Of a DNA stretch of 64,000 nt, positions 1 through 9,561 are shown piece after piece; position 1 is the first letter of the stretch, and each line of letters starts with the position of its first letter. Both the position numbers and the translations under genes were made by a program. Source of the stretch: Gallionella sp. (lineage in GTDB: Bacteria > Pseudomonadota > Gammaproteobacteria > Burkholderiales > Gallionellaceae); contig JAUXOL010000022.1 of assembly GCA_030682375.1 (NCBI GenBank), positions 186,001 to 250,000 of the forward strand. The letters run 5' to 3'. The notes under the pieces were generated by a model. It was not told the DNA's origin, made no database searches, and was given only the letters and a program-made list of their open reading frames with translations.

Positions 1-771
1 CCGGAGGGCATCGCCCGCATGGTGCACGAAGTCGCACCCGACGTGATCGTCAATGCAGCCGCCTATACCGCGGTAGACCGCGCCGAGAGCGAAGCCGAAC
101 TGGCTCGCACCATCAACGCGGCCGCCCCCGGCGTGCTGGCCCGTGAGGCTGCCTCGCTCGGCGCCTGGTTGATCCACTATTCGACCGACTACGTGTTCGA
201 CGGCTGCGGCGACCGACCCTGGCTGGAGACCGATGCAGCGGCCCCGCTGAACATATACGGCGCGACCAAGCTGGAAGGCGAGCAGGCGATCATGCAGTCC
301 GGCTGCAAGCATCTGATCTTCCGCACCAGCTGGGTCTACGGCGCGCGCGGCGGCAACTTCGCCAAGACCATGCTGAAGTTCGCGCAGGAACGCGACAGCC
401 TGCAAGTCATAGCCGACCAGATCGGCGCACCCACCGGCGCAGACCTGCTGGCCGACGTGACTGCCCATGCGATACGTACAGCGAGATTTCAGCCGGAGCT
501 GTCCGGCCTGTATCATCTGACTGCGGGCGGCGAGACCTCATGGCATGGCTATGCCGACTTCGTGATCGGTTTCGCGCGACAGACCGGCATCCCGCTCAAG
601 GTCGGCGCGATCCAGCCGGTGCCTACCGGCGCGTTTTCCACATCGGCCAAACGCCCGCACAACTCGCGATTGGATTGCAGCAAATTGAAGAATGAACTTG
701 ACCTCAATCTGCCTCATTGGCAGGTCGGTGTCGAACGTATGTTGACTGAAATTCTGGATAAACAAGCATGA
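1..771 (+). CDS. rfbD: dTDP-4-dehydrorhamnose reductase (5' truncated by window)
   Basis: Last step of dTDP-L-rhamnose synthesis, NAD(P)H reduction of dTDP-4-keto-L-rhamnose in the cytoplasm. The reading frame is open from base 1 (codons for P-E-G-I-A-R precede the first Met at 19), so the gene starts upstream. About 45 N-terminal residues with the GxxGxxG nucleotide loop are missing. Family motifs are present: [17 protein letters not shown] and the SDR active-site run YGATK, with the conserved FRTSWVYG strand after it. The stop overlaps the rfbA start (ATGA), so the two are translationally coupled. rfbB is not in the window and probably lies upstream. Assignment is confident. Confidence 0.95.
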   Translation, partial: PEGIARMVHEVAPDVIVNAAAYTAVDRAESEAELARTINAAAPGVLAREAASLGAWLIHYSTDYVFDGCGDRPWLETDAAAPLNIYGATKLEGEQAIMQSGCKHLIFRTSWVYGARGGNFAKTMLKFAQERDSLQVIADQIGAPTGADLLADVTAHAIRTARFQPELSGLYHLTAGGETSWHGYADFVIGFARQTGIPLKVGAIQPVPTGAFSTSAKRPHNSRLDCSKLKNELDLNLPHWQVGVERMLTEILDKQA

Positions 772-1658
772 CAAAACGCAAAGGCATCATCCTCGCCGGC
801 GGCTCCGGCACCCGGCTTCACCCGGTCACGCTGGTCGTATCCAAGCAGTTGCTGCCGATCTACGACAAGCCGATGATCTACTATCCGCTATCGACGCTGA
901 TGCTGGCCGGCATCAGCGACATCCTGATCATCTCCACACCGCAGGACACGCCGCGCTTCCAGCAACTGCTGGGCGACGGCAGCGCCTGGGGCTTGAATTT
1001 CCAGTACGCCACACAACCCTCGCCGGACGGACTGGCGCAGGCCTTCGTCATCGGCCGCGAATTCATCGGCAACGATCCTTCCGCATTGGTGCTGGGCGAC
1101 AACATCTTCTACGGGCATGCCTTCCATCAGCAACTGAAGAGCGCAGCCAGCCGGGATGACGGCGCGACCGTGTTCGCCTATCACGTGCGCAATCCCGAAC
1201 GTTACGGCGTCGTCGAGTTCGATGCCGAAGGTCGTGCGGTCTCGCTGGAAGAAAAACCGCTGCAGCCGAAGTCCAGCCATGCCGTCACCGGCCTGTATTT
1301 CTACGATAACGACGTGCTGGATATCGCAGCCGCACTGAAGCCCTCGCCGCGCGGCGAACTGGAGATCACCGACATCAACCGTATCTATCTGGAACAGGGT
1401 CGGCTGTCGGTCGAGATCATGGGCCGCGGCTACGCCTGGCTGGACACCGGCACGCACGAGTCCATGCTGGACGCGAGCCAGTTCGTGCAGACCATCGAAC
1501 ATCGCCAAGGGCTCAAGATCGCCTGCCCGGAAGAGATCGCCTACCGCAAGGGCTTCATCGACGCCACGCAGCTGGAACGACTTGCCGCACCGCTGCTGAA
1601 GAGCGGCTACGGCGACTATCTGATGCAAGTCCTGAGGGAAGGGAAGTTCCCGTTGTGA
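768..1658 (+). CDS. rfbA: Glucose-1-phosphate thymidylyltransferase
   Basis: Makes dTDP-glucose from dTTP and glucose-1-phosphate, the entry step to dTDP-rhamnose and to dTDP-4-keto-6-deoxyglucose-derived amino sugars. The 296-residue length is normal for RmlA. The nucleotide-binding signature GGSGTRLHP lies at residues 11-19, LGDN at 109-112 and EKP at 162-164. Its start overlaps the rfbD stop by four bases and its stop overlaps the GTG start of rfbC. The product can also feed the WecE aminotransferase encoded about 17 kb downstream, which needs the same 4-keto intermediate. Confidence 0.97.
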   Translation: MTKRKGIILAGGSGTRLHPVTLVVSKQLLPIYDKPMIYYPLSTLMLAGISDILIISTPQDTPRFQQLLGDGSAWGLNFQYATQPSPDGLAQAFVIGREFIGNDPSALVLGDNIFYGHAFHQQLKSAASRDDGATVFAYHVRNPERYGVVEFDAEGRAVSLEEKPLQPKSSHAVTGLYFYDNDVLDIAAALKPSPRGELEITDINRIYLEQGRLSVEIMGRGYAWLDTGTHESMLDASQFVQTIEHRQGLKIACPEEIAYRKGFIDATQLERLAAPLLKSGYGDYLMQVLREGKFPL

Positions 1659-2200
1659 AGACCATCCGGACGGAAATCCCGGATCTGCTGGTCATCGAAC
1701 CCGAGGTGTTCGGCGACGAGCGCGGATTCTTCTTCGAGAGCTTCAACCGCCGCACTTTTGCCGAGCTGGCCGGGCGCGATATCGACTTCGTGCAGGACAA
1801 CCACTCGCGCTCGGCGCAGCACGTGCTGCGCGGCCTGCATTACCAGATCCGGCATCCTCAAGCGAAGCTGGTGCGCGTCGTGCAGGGGCGCGTGCTCGAC
1901 GTGGCGGTGGATATCCGCCGCGACTCGCCGACCTTCGGCAAATATGTCGCGATGGAACTATCCGCCGAGAACAAGCGCATGCTGTGGATACCGGAAGGTT
2001 TCGCGCATGGTTTCGTCGTGCTCTCCGACATGGCAGAACATCTCTACAAGACGACAGACTACTGGTATCCGGAGCACGAACGCTGCATACGCTGGGACGA
2101 CCCGGCGCTAGCGATAGACTGGCAGCTGCAGGGGCTGCCGGTGCTATCCGGCAAGGACAGCCGGGGCATTCCCCTCGCCGAAGCGGAGCTGTTTCCTTAA
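1655..2200 (+). CDS. rfbC: dTDP-4-dehydrorhamnose 3,5-epimerase
   Basis: Cupin-fold epimerase that converts dTDP-4-keto-6-deoxyglucose to dTDP-4-keto-L-rhamnose. It has 181 residues, the usual RmlC length. The start is GTG at 1655, overlapping the rfbA stop (GTGA). The active-site stretch RGLHYQ is at residues 59-64, with His62 as the expected base. Later conserved runs are AVDIR and IPEGFAHGF. The last four bases overlap the end of the convergent waaA gene. Operon order here is rfbD-rfbA-rfbC. Confidence 0.96.
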   Translation: MKTIRTEIPDLLVIEPEVFGDERGFFFESFNRRTFAELAGRDIDFVQDNHSRSAQHVLRGLHYQIRHPQAKLVRVVQGRVLDVAVDIRRDSPTFGKYVAMELSAENKRMLWIPEGFAHGFVVLSDMAEHLYKTTDYWYPEHERCIRWDDPALAIDWQLQGLPVLSGKDSRGIPLAEAELFP

Positions 2201-3459
2201 TCCGGCGACAGGAACGAACGTACGATACGCAGCGCGGTCTCCGTCGCACCGCGATTGGCCGCGACGAATCCGGCGCCACTCCGGCGCATCGCCGACAACG
2301 CATCCGCATCCGCCAGCAAACGCTGCGCTTCCGCAACCAGCCCGACGACATCCTGAACCTGCTGTGCCGCACCGGCGGCCACCGCGAGCCGCGTCGCCTC
2401 GGCGAAGTTAAAGGTATGCGGACCGACCAGCACCGGCGTGCCGACCGCGCAGGCCTCGATCAGGTTCTGCCCGCCACAGGGCAGCAGGCTGCCGCCGATG
2501 AAAGCGAGATCGGCCGCGGCGTAATAGGCGAACATCTCTCCCATGCTGTCGCCCAGCATCACCCGCACGGACGGCTCGACCGCCCTGCCTTCCGACCGGC
2601 GCCGGTATGCGATGCCGCGCTGTTCCAGCAACGCGGCGACCTCGGCGAAACGCTGCGGATGGCGCGGCACGAGCACCAGCAACCAATCCGCTGTCGGTAG
2701 CGCATCGAGCAGCAGCGCCTCCTCGCCCTCGCGGGTGCTGGCGGCGAGGAACACCTGGCGCTCCGCGCCGAACTGCTCCCGCAACTGCTTGCCCAGCGTC
2801 AGCATCGCTTGCGGCGCCACGATGTCGAACTTGAGGTTGCCCATCACCGATACGCTCTTCCCGCCCAATGCCGTCAGGCGCGCCGCGTCGTCTTCGGTTT
2901 GCGCGGCGACCGCGGACAGGCGCACCAGCGCATCGCGCGTCAGCCCGGCGAACCGCGCATAGCCGCGTGCGGACTTCTCCGACATGCGCGCGTTCAGCAG
3001 CAATAGCGGCACGCCTTGCTCATGCGCCGCACGGATCAGGTTGGGCCAGATTTCGGTCTCCATCAGAATGCCGAGCTGCGGGCAAAAGTGGCGCAGGAAT
3101 GCATTTACCGCGAACGGATAATCGTAGGGCAGATAGGCGCGCAGCACCTGATCGCCGTACAGCTGTTCGCCAGCCGCACGCCCGGTAGGCGTGGCGTGGG
3201 TGAGCAATATCCGGTGATCGGGATAAGCGGCGCGCAGCCGCGCGACCAGACTCTGCGTCGCGCGCGTCTCGCCGACCGAGACCGCATGCAGCCAGATCAG
3301 CGGCTTGCCGTCATGCCCGAGATCATCATGCCGGGGATAAAAGCCGAAACGCTCGGCGATATGGGACAGGTATTCCGGCTGTTTGCGCGCGCGCCACAGC
3401 AGGCGCAGCAGGACATACGGCAGCAGCAGCCACAACGCCGCCGTGTAAAGAAGTCTCAT
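2197..3459 (-). CDS. waaA: 3-deoxy-D-manno-octulosonic acid (Kdo) transferase
   Basis: Transfers Kdo from CMP-Kdo to lipid IVA, starting LPS inner core assembly at the cytoplasmic face of the inner membrane. The 420-residue protein begins with a membrane anchor (residues 3-22, LLYTAALWLLLPYVLL), then the family motif WLHAVSVGET at 56-65. Near the C-terminus is the GT30 donor-binding stretch GGSLLPCGGQNLIEA followed by GTPVLVGPHTFNF. It is convergent with rfbC and divergent from waaC. How many Kdo residues it adds cannot be read from sequence. Confidence 0.96.
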   Translation of the reverse strand: MRLLYTAALWLLLPYVLLRLLWRARKQPEYLSHIAERFGFYPRHDDLGHDGKPLIWLHAVSVGETRATQSLVARLRAAYPDHRILLTHATPTGRAAGEQLYGDQVLRAYLPYDYPFAVNAFLRHFCPQLGILMETEIWPNLIRAAHEQGVPLLLLNARMSEKSARGYARFAGLTRDALVRLSAVAAQTEDDAARLTALGGKSVSVMGNLKFDIVAPQAMLTLGKQLREQFGAERQVFLAASTREGEEALLLDALPTADWLLVLVPRHPQRFAEVAALLEQRGIAYRRRSEGRAVEPSVRVMLGDSMGEMFAYYAAADLAFIGGSLLPCGGQNLIEACAVGTPVLVGPHTFNFAEATRLAVAAGAAQQVQDVVGLVAEAQRLLADADALSAMRRSGAGFVAANRGATETALRIVRSFLSPD

Positions 3460-3530
3460 TGAATGTAGTCATGCGCCGGAATCATGCCGCGCATGGTAGT
3501 GGCGTTAGGCATGCCGCTCAAGAAAAACAT

Positions 3531-3559
3531 TTGTTGCCGCCCCATCGGACAACTAGAAT
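3531..3559 (+). promoter_or_regulatory. Likely sigma-70 promoter for the waaC operon
   Basis: A TTGTTG hexamer (3531-3536) and a TAGAAT hexamer (3554-3559) are separated by exactly 17 bases. The pair sits about 40 bases before the waaC start, in the short gap between the divergent waaA and waaC genes. It is the only promoter-like pair in that gap that combines good hexamers with ideal spacing. No transcript data back it. Confidence 0.55.
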
Positions 3560-3598
3560 GCGGCCATTCCAGACTCCGTTCCAGACCAATTCCGCGCA

Positions 3599-4660
3599 AT
3601 GAAAATCCTCGTCGTCAGACTATCCTCGCTGGGCGACATCCTTCACCTGTTCCCGGCGATCAGCGATCTGCGCCGCGTTTATCCGGATGCGGATATCCAC
3701 TGGCTGGTCGAGCCCGCCTTCGCCGAAGTGGCGGGCTGGCATGCGGGAGTGAACAAGGTGATCCCCGTAGCATTGCGGGCGCACAAGAAGACCTGGTGGC
3801 GCATACCGAAGCTGCTGGGCGGGCTGCGCAAACAACTGCGCGCGGAGAACTACAACATCGTGCTCGATGCGCAAGGCCTGCTGAAGAGCGCGCTGCTGGC
3901 GCGGCTCGCCGGTAAGCCGGTCTGGGGGCTATCCGCCGCCAGCGCGCGCGAACCTCTGGCGGCGAAGTTCTACCAACGCACCGCCGCCATCCCCAAGGGG
4001 CTGCATGTCATCGACAAGAACCGCCGACTGGTTGCGCAGCTGTTCGATGCAGATGCATCCGGCCCGGCCGACTATGGACTGGAACTATTCCATAGTCGCT
4101 TGCAGCAGACCGCGTTGCCCGCCGCGCTCGCCGAAACGACCGCGCAGCCTTACCTGGTGCTGCTGCACGGCACGACCTGGAACAGCAAATACTGGCCCGA
4201 GTCCTCCTGGATGGAATTGGTCGCACTGCTGACGAACAATGGCATGCGCTGCCTGCTGCCCTGGGGCAACGAGCAGGAGCGTCTGCGCGCCGAACGCCTG
4301 CAGGCCGCCGGCGGCGCATACGCCTTCGTCCTGCCCCGCATGAAACTGACCGAACTGATGGGCGTGCTGCTGCGCGCGCGCGGCTTCGTCAGCGTCGAAA
4401 GCGGCATAGGCCATCTCGCGGCCGCGCTCGACCTGCCCGGCATCATGCTGCACGGCCCGACCGACCCGGCCTACAGCGGGATACTGGGCAAGGCCTGCAT
4501 CCACCTGACCAGCGGCATGGATTGCTCGCCCTGCTTCCGGCGCGACTGCCCGAAGATCGCTGCGCCGGACGAGATTCCGCCATGCCAGCTGTCGATCACG
4601 CCGCAACAGGTATACCGGCACAGCATGGCATTGCCGGGCACAGGCGAATCGTCTCGATAA
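3599..4660 (+). CDS. waaC: Lipopolysaccharide heptosyltransferase I
   Basis: GT9 enzyme adding the first L-glycero-D-manno-heptose to Kdo of the LPS core. The 353-residue protein has the N-terminal GT9 signature VRLSSLGDILHLFPAISDLR near residues 5-24 and the acceptor-domain start HWLVEPAFAEV. The C-terminal ADP-heptose-binding stretch is SVESGIGHLAAAL followed by HGPTDP. First gene of the plus-strand LPS/O-antigen block, with a likely promoter just upstream. WaaF (heptosyltransferase II) is the main alternative. The SLGD and HWLVE motifs favour WaaC. Confidence 0.92.
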   Translation: MKILVVRLSSLGDILHLFPAISDLRRVYPDADIHWLVEPAFAEVAGWHAGVNKVIPVALRAHKKTWWRIPKLLGGLRKQLRAENYNIVLDAQGLLKSALLARLAGKPVWGLSAASAREPLAAKFYQRTAAIPKGLHVIDKNRRLVAQLFDADASGPADYGLELFHSRLQQTALPAALAETTAQPYLVLLHGTTWNSKYWPESSWMELVALLTNNGMRCLLPWGNEQERLRAERLQAAGGAYAFVLPRMKLTELMGVLLRARGFVSVESGIGHLAAALDLPGIMLHGPTDPAYSGILGKACIHLTSGMDCSPCFRRDCPKIAAPDEIPPCQLSITPQQVYRHSMALPGTGESSR

Positions 4661-4700
4661 ACTGCTAAAATCCGCACCTTCGAATCCACGGTAGAACCGC

Positions 4701-5675
4701 ATGACGCATTACGCTCCGCTGGTCGCCCTGCTGACGACGCTGCTGGCGCTGACGTTGATCCTGACGGTCGGCAAACGCGCCGTCGTTCACGACATCCCCA
4801 ACGAACGCTCACTGCACGACAAGCCCGTGCCGCGGGTCGGCGGCATCGCGCTGCTGGCCGGCGTGTTCGCCGGATGGATGTTGCTGTCGTCGGCATGGAA
4901 CTGGTGGATAGCCCTGCCTGTGCTGGCATTGTTCGCGCTGTCCCTGCTGGACGACCTGCGCAGCCTGTCGGCCCGTACACGTCTGATCGCGCATTTCGTC
5001 GCCGCACTGATCGCGCTGTCCGGGGCGGACATCTCCATGCTGTGGCTGCTCCCGCTGCTGTTGTTCAGCGTATGGATGACCAATCTGTATAACTTCATGG
5101 ACGGCTCGGACGGACTGGCGGGCGGCATGGCGCTGTTCGGCTTCGGCAGCTATGGAATCGGTGCCTGGCTGTCCGGCAACGAGGGTTATGCGCTGCTGAA
5201 TTTCACGATTGCCGCTGCGGCGCTGGGCTTTCTGGCATTCAACTTCCACCCCGCGAAAGTATTCATGGGCGATGCCGGCTCGATACCGCTGGGCTTCCTG
5301 GCCGCGACTCTGGGCATCCACGGCTGGCAAACCGGACTCTGGCCGCTGTGGTTTCCCATACTGGCGTTCTCTCCCTTCATCGTCGACGCGACCTTCACGC
5401 TGCTCCAGCGCCTGCGGCGCGGCGAAAAGCTGTCGCAGGCGCACCGCAGCCACTATTACCAACGCCTGGTGCAGATGGGCTGGGGACACCGCAACACCGC
5501 GCTGGCCGAATATGTGCTGATGATCCTGATGGGAACCGCCGCATTGTCGGCGCTGTCGCTTCCGGCCAGCGGACAATACGCCATGCTCTTGTTGACAGCC
5601 GCCCTTTATCTGGCGATCGCCGCACTGATAGACAAACGCTGGCATACACACCAACAAGGGGCAGCACATGCTTAA
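4701..5675 (+). CDS. Polyprenyl-phosphate sugar-1-phosphate transferase (WbpL/WecA/MraY family)
   Basis: Integral membrane enzyme expected to start a repeat unit by moving an N-acetylhexosamine-1-phosphate from UDP-sugar to undecaprenyl phosphate. The 324-residue protein is mostly hydrophobic helices. Conserved cytoplasmic loops are PNERSLHDKPVPRVGG (33-48), DD at 84-85, NFMDGSDGLAGG (131-142), FMGDAGS (188-194) and the late His/Arg loop QAHRSHYYQRL. Because the WbpM-like dehydratase follows with an eight-base overlap, the initiating sugar is likely an N-acetylated 6-deoxyhexosamine, as for WbpL. That sugar specificity is inference. Confidence 0.88.
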   Translation: MTHYAPLVALLTTLLALTLILTVGKRAVVHDIPNERSLHDKPVPRVGGIALLAGVFAGWMLLSSAWNWWIALPVLALFALSLLDDLRSLSARTRLIAHFVAALIALSGADISMLWLLPLLLFSVWMTNLYNFMDGSDGLAGGMALFGFGSYGIGAWLSGNEGYALLNFTIAAAALGFLAFNFHPAKVFMGDAGSIPLGFLAATLGIHGWQTGLWPLWFPILAFSPFIVDATFTLLQRLRRGEKLSQAHRSHYYQRLVQMGWGHRNTALAEYVLMILMGTAALSALSLPASGQYAMLLLTAALYLAIAALIDKRWHTHQQGAAHA

Positions 5676-7524
5676 ACCTCATATCCGCACCCTGCTTGCA
5701 GTGCTGCACGATGCCGCCGCAGCTATGCTGGCCTGGAGCCTGGCCTATTTGCTGCGCTTCAACTTCGACCTGCCGGAGGACTTCGCCGCCGAGTTGCGCC
5801 ATACCTTGATATGGGTCGTTCCATTGCAGATGCTGGTGTTCTGGCGCTTCGGCCTCTACCGCGGCATCTGGCGCTATGCCAGCACGCCCGATCTGCGCCG
5901 CATCGTGCTGGCGGTCGCGCTCTCGGCCGCCGCGATCCCCTTGCTGTTCTGGATGCTGCGCCTAGGATTGGTCATCCCGCGCACGGTGCTGATCATCAAT
6001 CCCTTATTGCTGATCCTGCTGATGGGCGGCAGCCGTTTCGCCTACCGGATGTGGAAAGAGCAGAACCTGTATGGCGACATCAAGCTGAACGGCGAACCGG
6101 TACTGGTGCTCGGCGCAGGCGATGCGGCAGCGAGTCTGACCCGGGAGCTTGCCAAGAGCAGCGATTGGCGGCTGGTCGGTTTCCTCGACGACGACAGCGC
6201 GCGCCACGGCCGCACGCTGAACGGCATCCGCATCCTCGGCGGACTGGACGACTTGTCGGTCTGGGCCGAACGGCTGGGCGTGACGCAAGCCATCATCGCG
6301 ATGCCTTCCAGTTCGCACCAGCAACGAAAACGGGCGATCCATCTGTGCAACCAGGCCAAGCTGAAGGCGCTGACGGTTCCCGCGTTCGACGACCTGATGA
6401 GCGGCAAGGTATCGGTGTCGCAACTGCGACCGATCGAACTCGACGACTTGCTGGGACGCGACCCGGTGATGCTGGACGATGCCGGATTGCACGGGCTGCT
6501 GACTGGCAGCGTGGTGATGGTTACCGGCGCAGGCGGCTCGATCGGATCGGAACTGTGCCGCCAGATCGCGCACTTCGCCCCGGCGAAGCTGGTGCTGTTC
6601 GAGCTGAGCGAGTTCGCGCTCTATACGCTGGAACAGGAGCTGCAGCAGTCCTTCCCTGCGCTGGACTTCGTCTGCCTGGTCGGCGATGTGCGCGATGCAA
6701 CGCGGGTGAATGAAGCCATTCGGCTGCACATGCCGACGGTACTGTTCCATGCCGCCGCTTACAAGCATGTGCCGATGATGGAACGGCACAACGCATGGCA
6801 GGCGATACGCAACAACGTACTGGGCACCTACACCGTCGCGCAGGCGGCGCAACAAAGTGGCGTCGGCAAGTTCGTGATGATCTCCACCGACAAGGCGGTG
6901 AACCCGACCAACGTGATGGGCGCATCCAAGCGGCTGGCCGAAATGGCCTGTCAGGCGCTGCAACCGTCGGGAACGACGCGCTTCGTCTCGGTGCGATTCG
7001 GCAACGTGCTGGGCTCGTCCGGCAGCGTGATTCCCAAGTTCCGCTCGCAAATCGCGCAAGGCGGGCCAATCACCGTGACTCACCCCGAGATCACCCGCTA
7101 CTTCATGTCGATTCCCGAGGCGGCGCAGCTGGTGCTGCAGGCCGGCCTGATGGGACAGGGCGGCGAGATCTTCGTGCTCGACATGGGCGAGCCGGTGAAG
7201 ATCGTCGATCTGGCGCGCGACCTGATCCGCCTGTCCGGCTATACCGAAGACGAGATCAAGATCGAATTCTCCGGCCTGCGTCCGGGCGAGAAACTGTACG
7301 AGGAGTTGCTAGCCAACGACGAGAACACGCTGCCGACACCGCATCCGAAGCTACGCATCGCACAGGCCAGGCAGCCCGATGCGGCATGGCTGGCGCGGCT
7401 GCTGGAATGGACGGAAACGACTTCGATGGCCGACGAACAAGTGCGCGCCGAACTCACCGAATGGGTGCCGGAATATCAACCCGACTCGTCCGGGCAGACG
7501 ACCCGGCAGGCGGATCGACCTTGA
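5668..7524 (+). CDS. Nucleoside-diphosphate-sugar 4,6-dehydratase, WbpM/FlaA1/CapD family
   Basis: Likely UDP-GlcNAc C4/C6 dehydratase supplying UDP-4-keto-6-deoxy sugars such as precursors of QuiNAc or FucNAc. The 618-residue protein has four N-terminal membrane helices (about residues 8-120). A first Rossmann-like domain follows (VLVLGAGDAAASL from 145), then the catalytic SDR domain with VTGAGGSIGSEL (285-296). In the active site, STDKAVNPTNVMGASK (406-421) has Met417 where most SDRs have the catalytic Tyr. This Met is characteristic of large membrane WbpM-type dehydratases, so it is not a sign of inactivity. Its stop overlaps the TTG start of the next gene. Confidence 0.92.
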   Translation: MLKPHIRTLLAVLHDAAAAMLAWSLAYLLRFNFDLPEDFAAELRHTLIWVVPLQMLVFWRFGLYRGIWRYASTPDLRRIVLAVALSAAAIPLLFWMLRLGLVIPRTVLIINPLLLILLMGGSRFAYRMWKEQNLYGDIKLNGEPVLVLGAGDAAASLTRELAKSSDWRLVGFLDDDSARHGRTLNGIRILGGLDDLSVWAERLGVTQAIIAMPSSSHQQRKRAIHLCNQAKLKALTVPAFDDLMSGKVSVSQLRPIELDDLLGRDPVMLDDAGLHGLLTGSVVMVTGAGGSIGSELCRQIAHFAPAKLVLFELSEFALYTLEQELQQSFPALDFVCLVGDVRDATRVNEAIRLHMPTVLFHAAAYKHVPMMERHNAWQAIRNNVLGTYTVAQAAQQSGVGKFVMISTDKAVNPTNVMGASKRLAEMACQALQPSGTTRFVSVRFGNVLGSSGSVIPKFRSQIAQGGPITVTHPEITRYFMSIPEAAQLVLQAGLMGQGGEIFVLDMGEPVKIVDLARDLIRLSGYTEDEIKIEFSGLRPGEKLYEELLANDENTLPTPHPKLRIAQARQPDAAWLARLLEWTETTSMADEQVRAELTEWVPEYQPDSSGQTTRQADRP

Positions 7525-8762
7525 ACGCGGCCCTCTCCGGGCTGCAACGCCACACGCTTCCGCCGTTGCGCTGGAGCGCGGTACTGATCGGCCTTGCCGT
7601 GCCGATCTCCGTGGCGCTCGACAACCTGCTGCTGGCATTCCTGTTGCTGGGGGCGCTATTCAATGCACGGGCCGCCGGTCAAATCGCCTTGCATCATCCG
7701 GTGGCGCGCGCCGCATGGCTGCTGTTCGCCATGCTCGCCATCGGCACGCTCTACGGCACGACACCGCTGCGCGAAGCGGCTGGCACTCTCGGCAAGTATA
7801 TCGACCTGGCATTCATCCCTCTGTTCATGCTGCTGCTATCCGGCGACTCGGCCCGGCTGAAGGCGCAATACGCATTTCTCGCGGCGATGGGTCTGACGCT
7901 GGCATTGTCTTTTCTGCTCGGCAGCGGCTGGCTACCGGTGCAACACTGGATGTCCAGTTATGCATTGCCGGACAACCCGGTCGTCTTTCACAGTCACATC
8001 GCACAGAACAATATGATGGCGTTCGCCGTGTTCCTCGCACTGCTCAGGCTGCGCGCAGCCGCCTCGCTGCAGGCAAGGGCGGGCTGGGGTTTGTTCGCGC
8101 TGCTGGGTGCGATCAATGTGCTGTTCATGGTGCAGGGACGCACCGGTTACTTGATTCTGCTGGCGCTGCTGGCCTGGTTCGCCTGGAGCACCTTGGCTCG
8201 CGGCAAGAAGCTGGGCTCGCGCCATGCCGCGGCATTGCTGCTGATGATGGCGGGACTGGCCTCCGCCGCCTACCAGTTATCGCCGCGCCTGCATGATCGA
8301 GTAGAGCTGCTCGTTTCCGAATTCCAGGCATGGCAACCCAATCAGGGCAAGGACACCTCCACCGGCCAGCGTCTGGATTTCTACTACAACACTCTGCAGA
8401 TCGTGCAGCAACATTCCCTGTCCGGCGTCGGAACAGGAGGATTCCCCGCCGCCTTCGCACAACAGGTGCAGGGCACCGAAGCCTTGGCTACACACAATCC
8501 GCACAACGAATACCTGATGATCACCGCACAGACCGGCCTCGTCGGGCTCGCGCTACTGCTGTATCTGCTCTACACACTATGGCGAACCGCGCCGCGGCTG
8601 CCCACTGCATTCGAGCAGGACGCGGCGCGCGGGCTGGTGCTGGCTTATCTTTTGAACTGCACATTCAATTCCGCGCTGATGGATCATTCGGACGGATTGT
8701 TCTTCGCGTTCATGACCGCGGTGTTGTTCGCCAATCTCAAACAGGAAGCGAAACGTGACTGA
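7521..8762 (+). CDS. O-antigen ligase/polymerase-like membrane protein (Wzy_C family)
   Basis: Multispanning inner-membrane protein of 413 residues, likely an O-antigen ligase (WaaL) or polymerase acting on lipid-linked glycan in the periplasm. Start is taken as TTG at 7521, overlapping the stop of the preceding gene (TTGA). Hydrophobic coding with the expected product begins right there, while the same open frame extends far upstream as antisense-like noise. There are about 10-12 hydrophobic helices. A large periplasmic loop after about residue 270 leads to a GVGTGGFPAAF motif and the conserved HNPHNEYL motif near residue 325, typical of Wzy_C proteins. Ligase versus polymerase cannot be settled by eye. 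Confidence 0.85.
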   Translation: MNAALSGLQRHTLPPLRWSAVLIGLAVPISVALDNLLLAFLLLGALFNARAAGQIALHHPVARAAWLLFAMLAIGTLYGTTPLREAAGTLGKYIDLAFIPLFMLLLSGDSARLKAQYAFLAAMGLTLALSFLLGSGWLPVQHWMSSYALPDNPVVFHSHIAQNNMMAFAVFLALLRLRAAASLQARAGWGLFALLGAINVLFMVQGRTGYLILLALLAWFAWSTLARGKKLGSRHAAALLLMMAGLASAAYQLSPRLHDRVELLVSEFQAWQPNQGKDTSTGQRLDFYYNTLQIVQQHSLSGVGTGGFPAAFAQQVQGTEALATHNPHNEYLMITAQTGLVGLALLLYLLYTLWRTAPRLPTAFEQDAARGLVLAYLLNCTFNSALMDHSDGLFFAFMTAVLFANLKQEAKRD

Positions 8763-9561
8763 CACCCATACTCCAAGCCGACCAAAGCTCAGCGTATACA
8801 TCATCACCTACAACGAGGCGGACAAGATCGCGGACGCGGTCGCCAGCGTGAGCTGGGCCGACGAGGTGCTGGTGCTGGACTCGAACAGCACGGACGACAC
8901 CGCCAATATCGCCACCGAACTCGGCGCAACGGTGAAACAGATCCCGTTCACGACCTTCGGCAAGCTGCGCAACGACGCGATCGCCTCGTGCAGCCACGAC
9001 TGGGTGTTCAGCCTGGATGCGGACGAACGCTGCACGCCATCCGCGCGCGCCGAGATCGGACGCGTGCTCGCGCAGCCTGATGCCGACGCCTATTACGTGC
9101 CGCGCCGCAACTGGTTCATGGGGCGCTGGATTCGTCACAGCGGCTGGTATCCCGACTACCGCCAGCCGCAACTGTTCCGCAAGACCGCGATGAAGTTCAA
9201 CGACCAGGACGAGGTGCACGAGTCCTATCGCGTTGAAGGCAAAATCGGCTACTTCGAGTCGTCCATCGTGCAGGTACCGTTCCAGAACCTGGAACAACTG
9301 GTGCACAAGATGCAGCGCTATTCCACGCTGGGCGCGCGCAAGCTGGAACGCAAGAACAAGCGCTTCGGCATGGGCACCGCGCTGATCCACGGCCTGTGGG
9401 CGTTCTTCCGCATCTATGTGCTAAAGCGCGGCTTCCTCGACGGCTGGGCCGGCTTCGTGCTGGCGCTGGGCAACTTCGAGGGCACTTTCTACCGCTACGC
9501 CAAGGCGGCGACCGCGAAAACCAACTGGACCCAACCGCCGTCGGACGATGAAGCCAGATAA
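8755..9561 (+). CDS. LPS core GT2 glycosyltransferase, WaaE/KdtX-like
   Basis: GT-A fold glycosyltransferase of 268 residues, resembling WaaE enzymes that add beta-1,4-glucose to core heptose I. GTG start at 8755 overlaps the previous stop by eight bases. Visible motifs are SVYIITYNEADKI at the N-terminus, VLDSNSTDDT, FGKLRNDAI and the DxD-type SLDADE near residue 85. The family run WIRHSGWYPDYRQPQLF, then the DEVHE acid stretch, follow. The amphipathic C-terminal region (FFRIYVLKRGFLDGWAGF) is typical of WaaE. Donor and acceptor are inferred from the family. Confidence 0.87.
   Translation: MTDTHTPSRPKLSVYIITYNEADKIADAVASVSWADEVLVLDSNSTDDTANIATELGATVKQIPFTTFGKLRNDAIASCSHDWVFSLDADERCTPSARAEIGRVLAQPDADAYYVPRRNWFMGRWIRHSGWYPDYRQPQLFRKTAMKFNDQDEVHESYRVEGKIGYFESSIVQVPFQNLEQLVHKMQRYSTLGARKLERKNKRFGMGTALIHGLWAFFRIYVLKRGFLDGWAGFVLALGNFEGTFYRYAKAATAKTNWTQPPSDDEAR

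Noticed and set aside
6795-7520. N-terminal extension of the O-antigen ligase-like gene
   Set aside because: The upstream part of that frame lies entirely within the WbpM-like gene and is hydrophilic, Arg-rich noise; the hydrophobic product starts at the TTG overlapping the previous stop.
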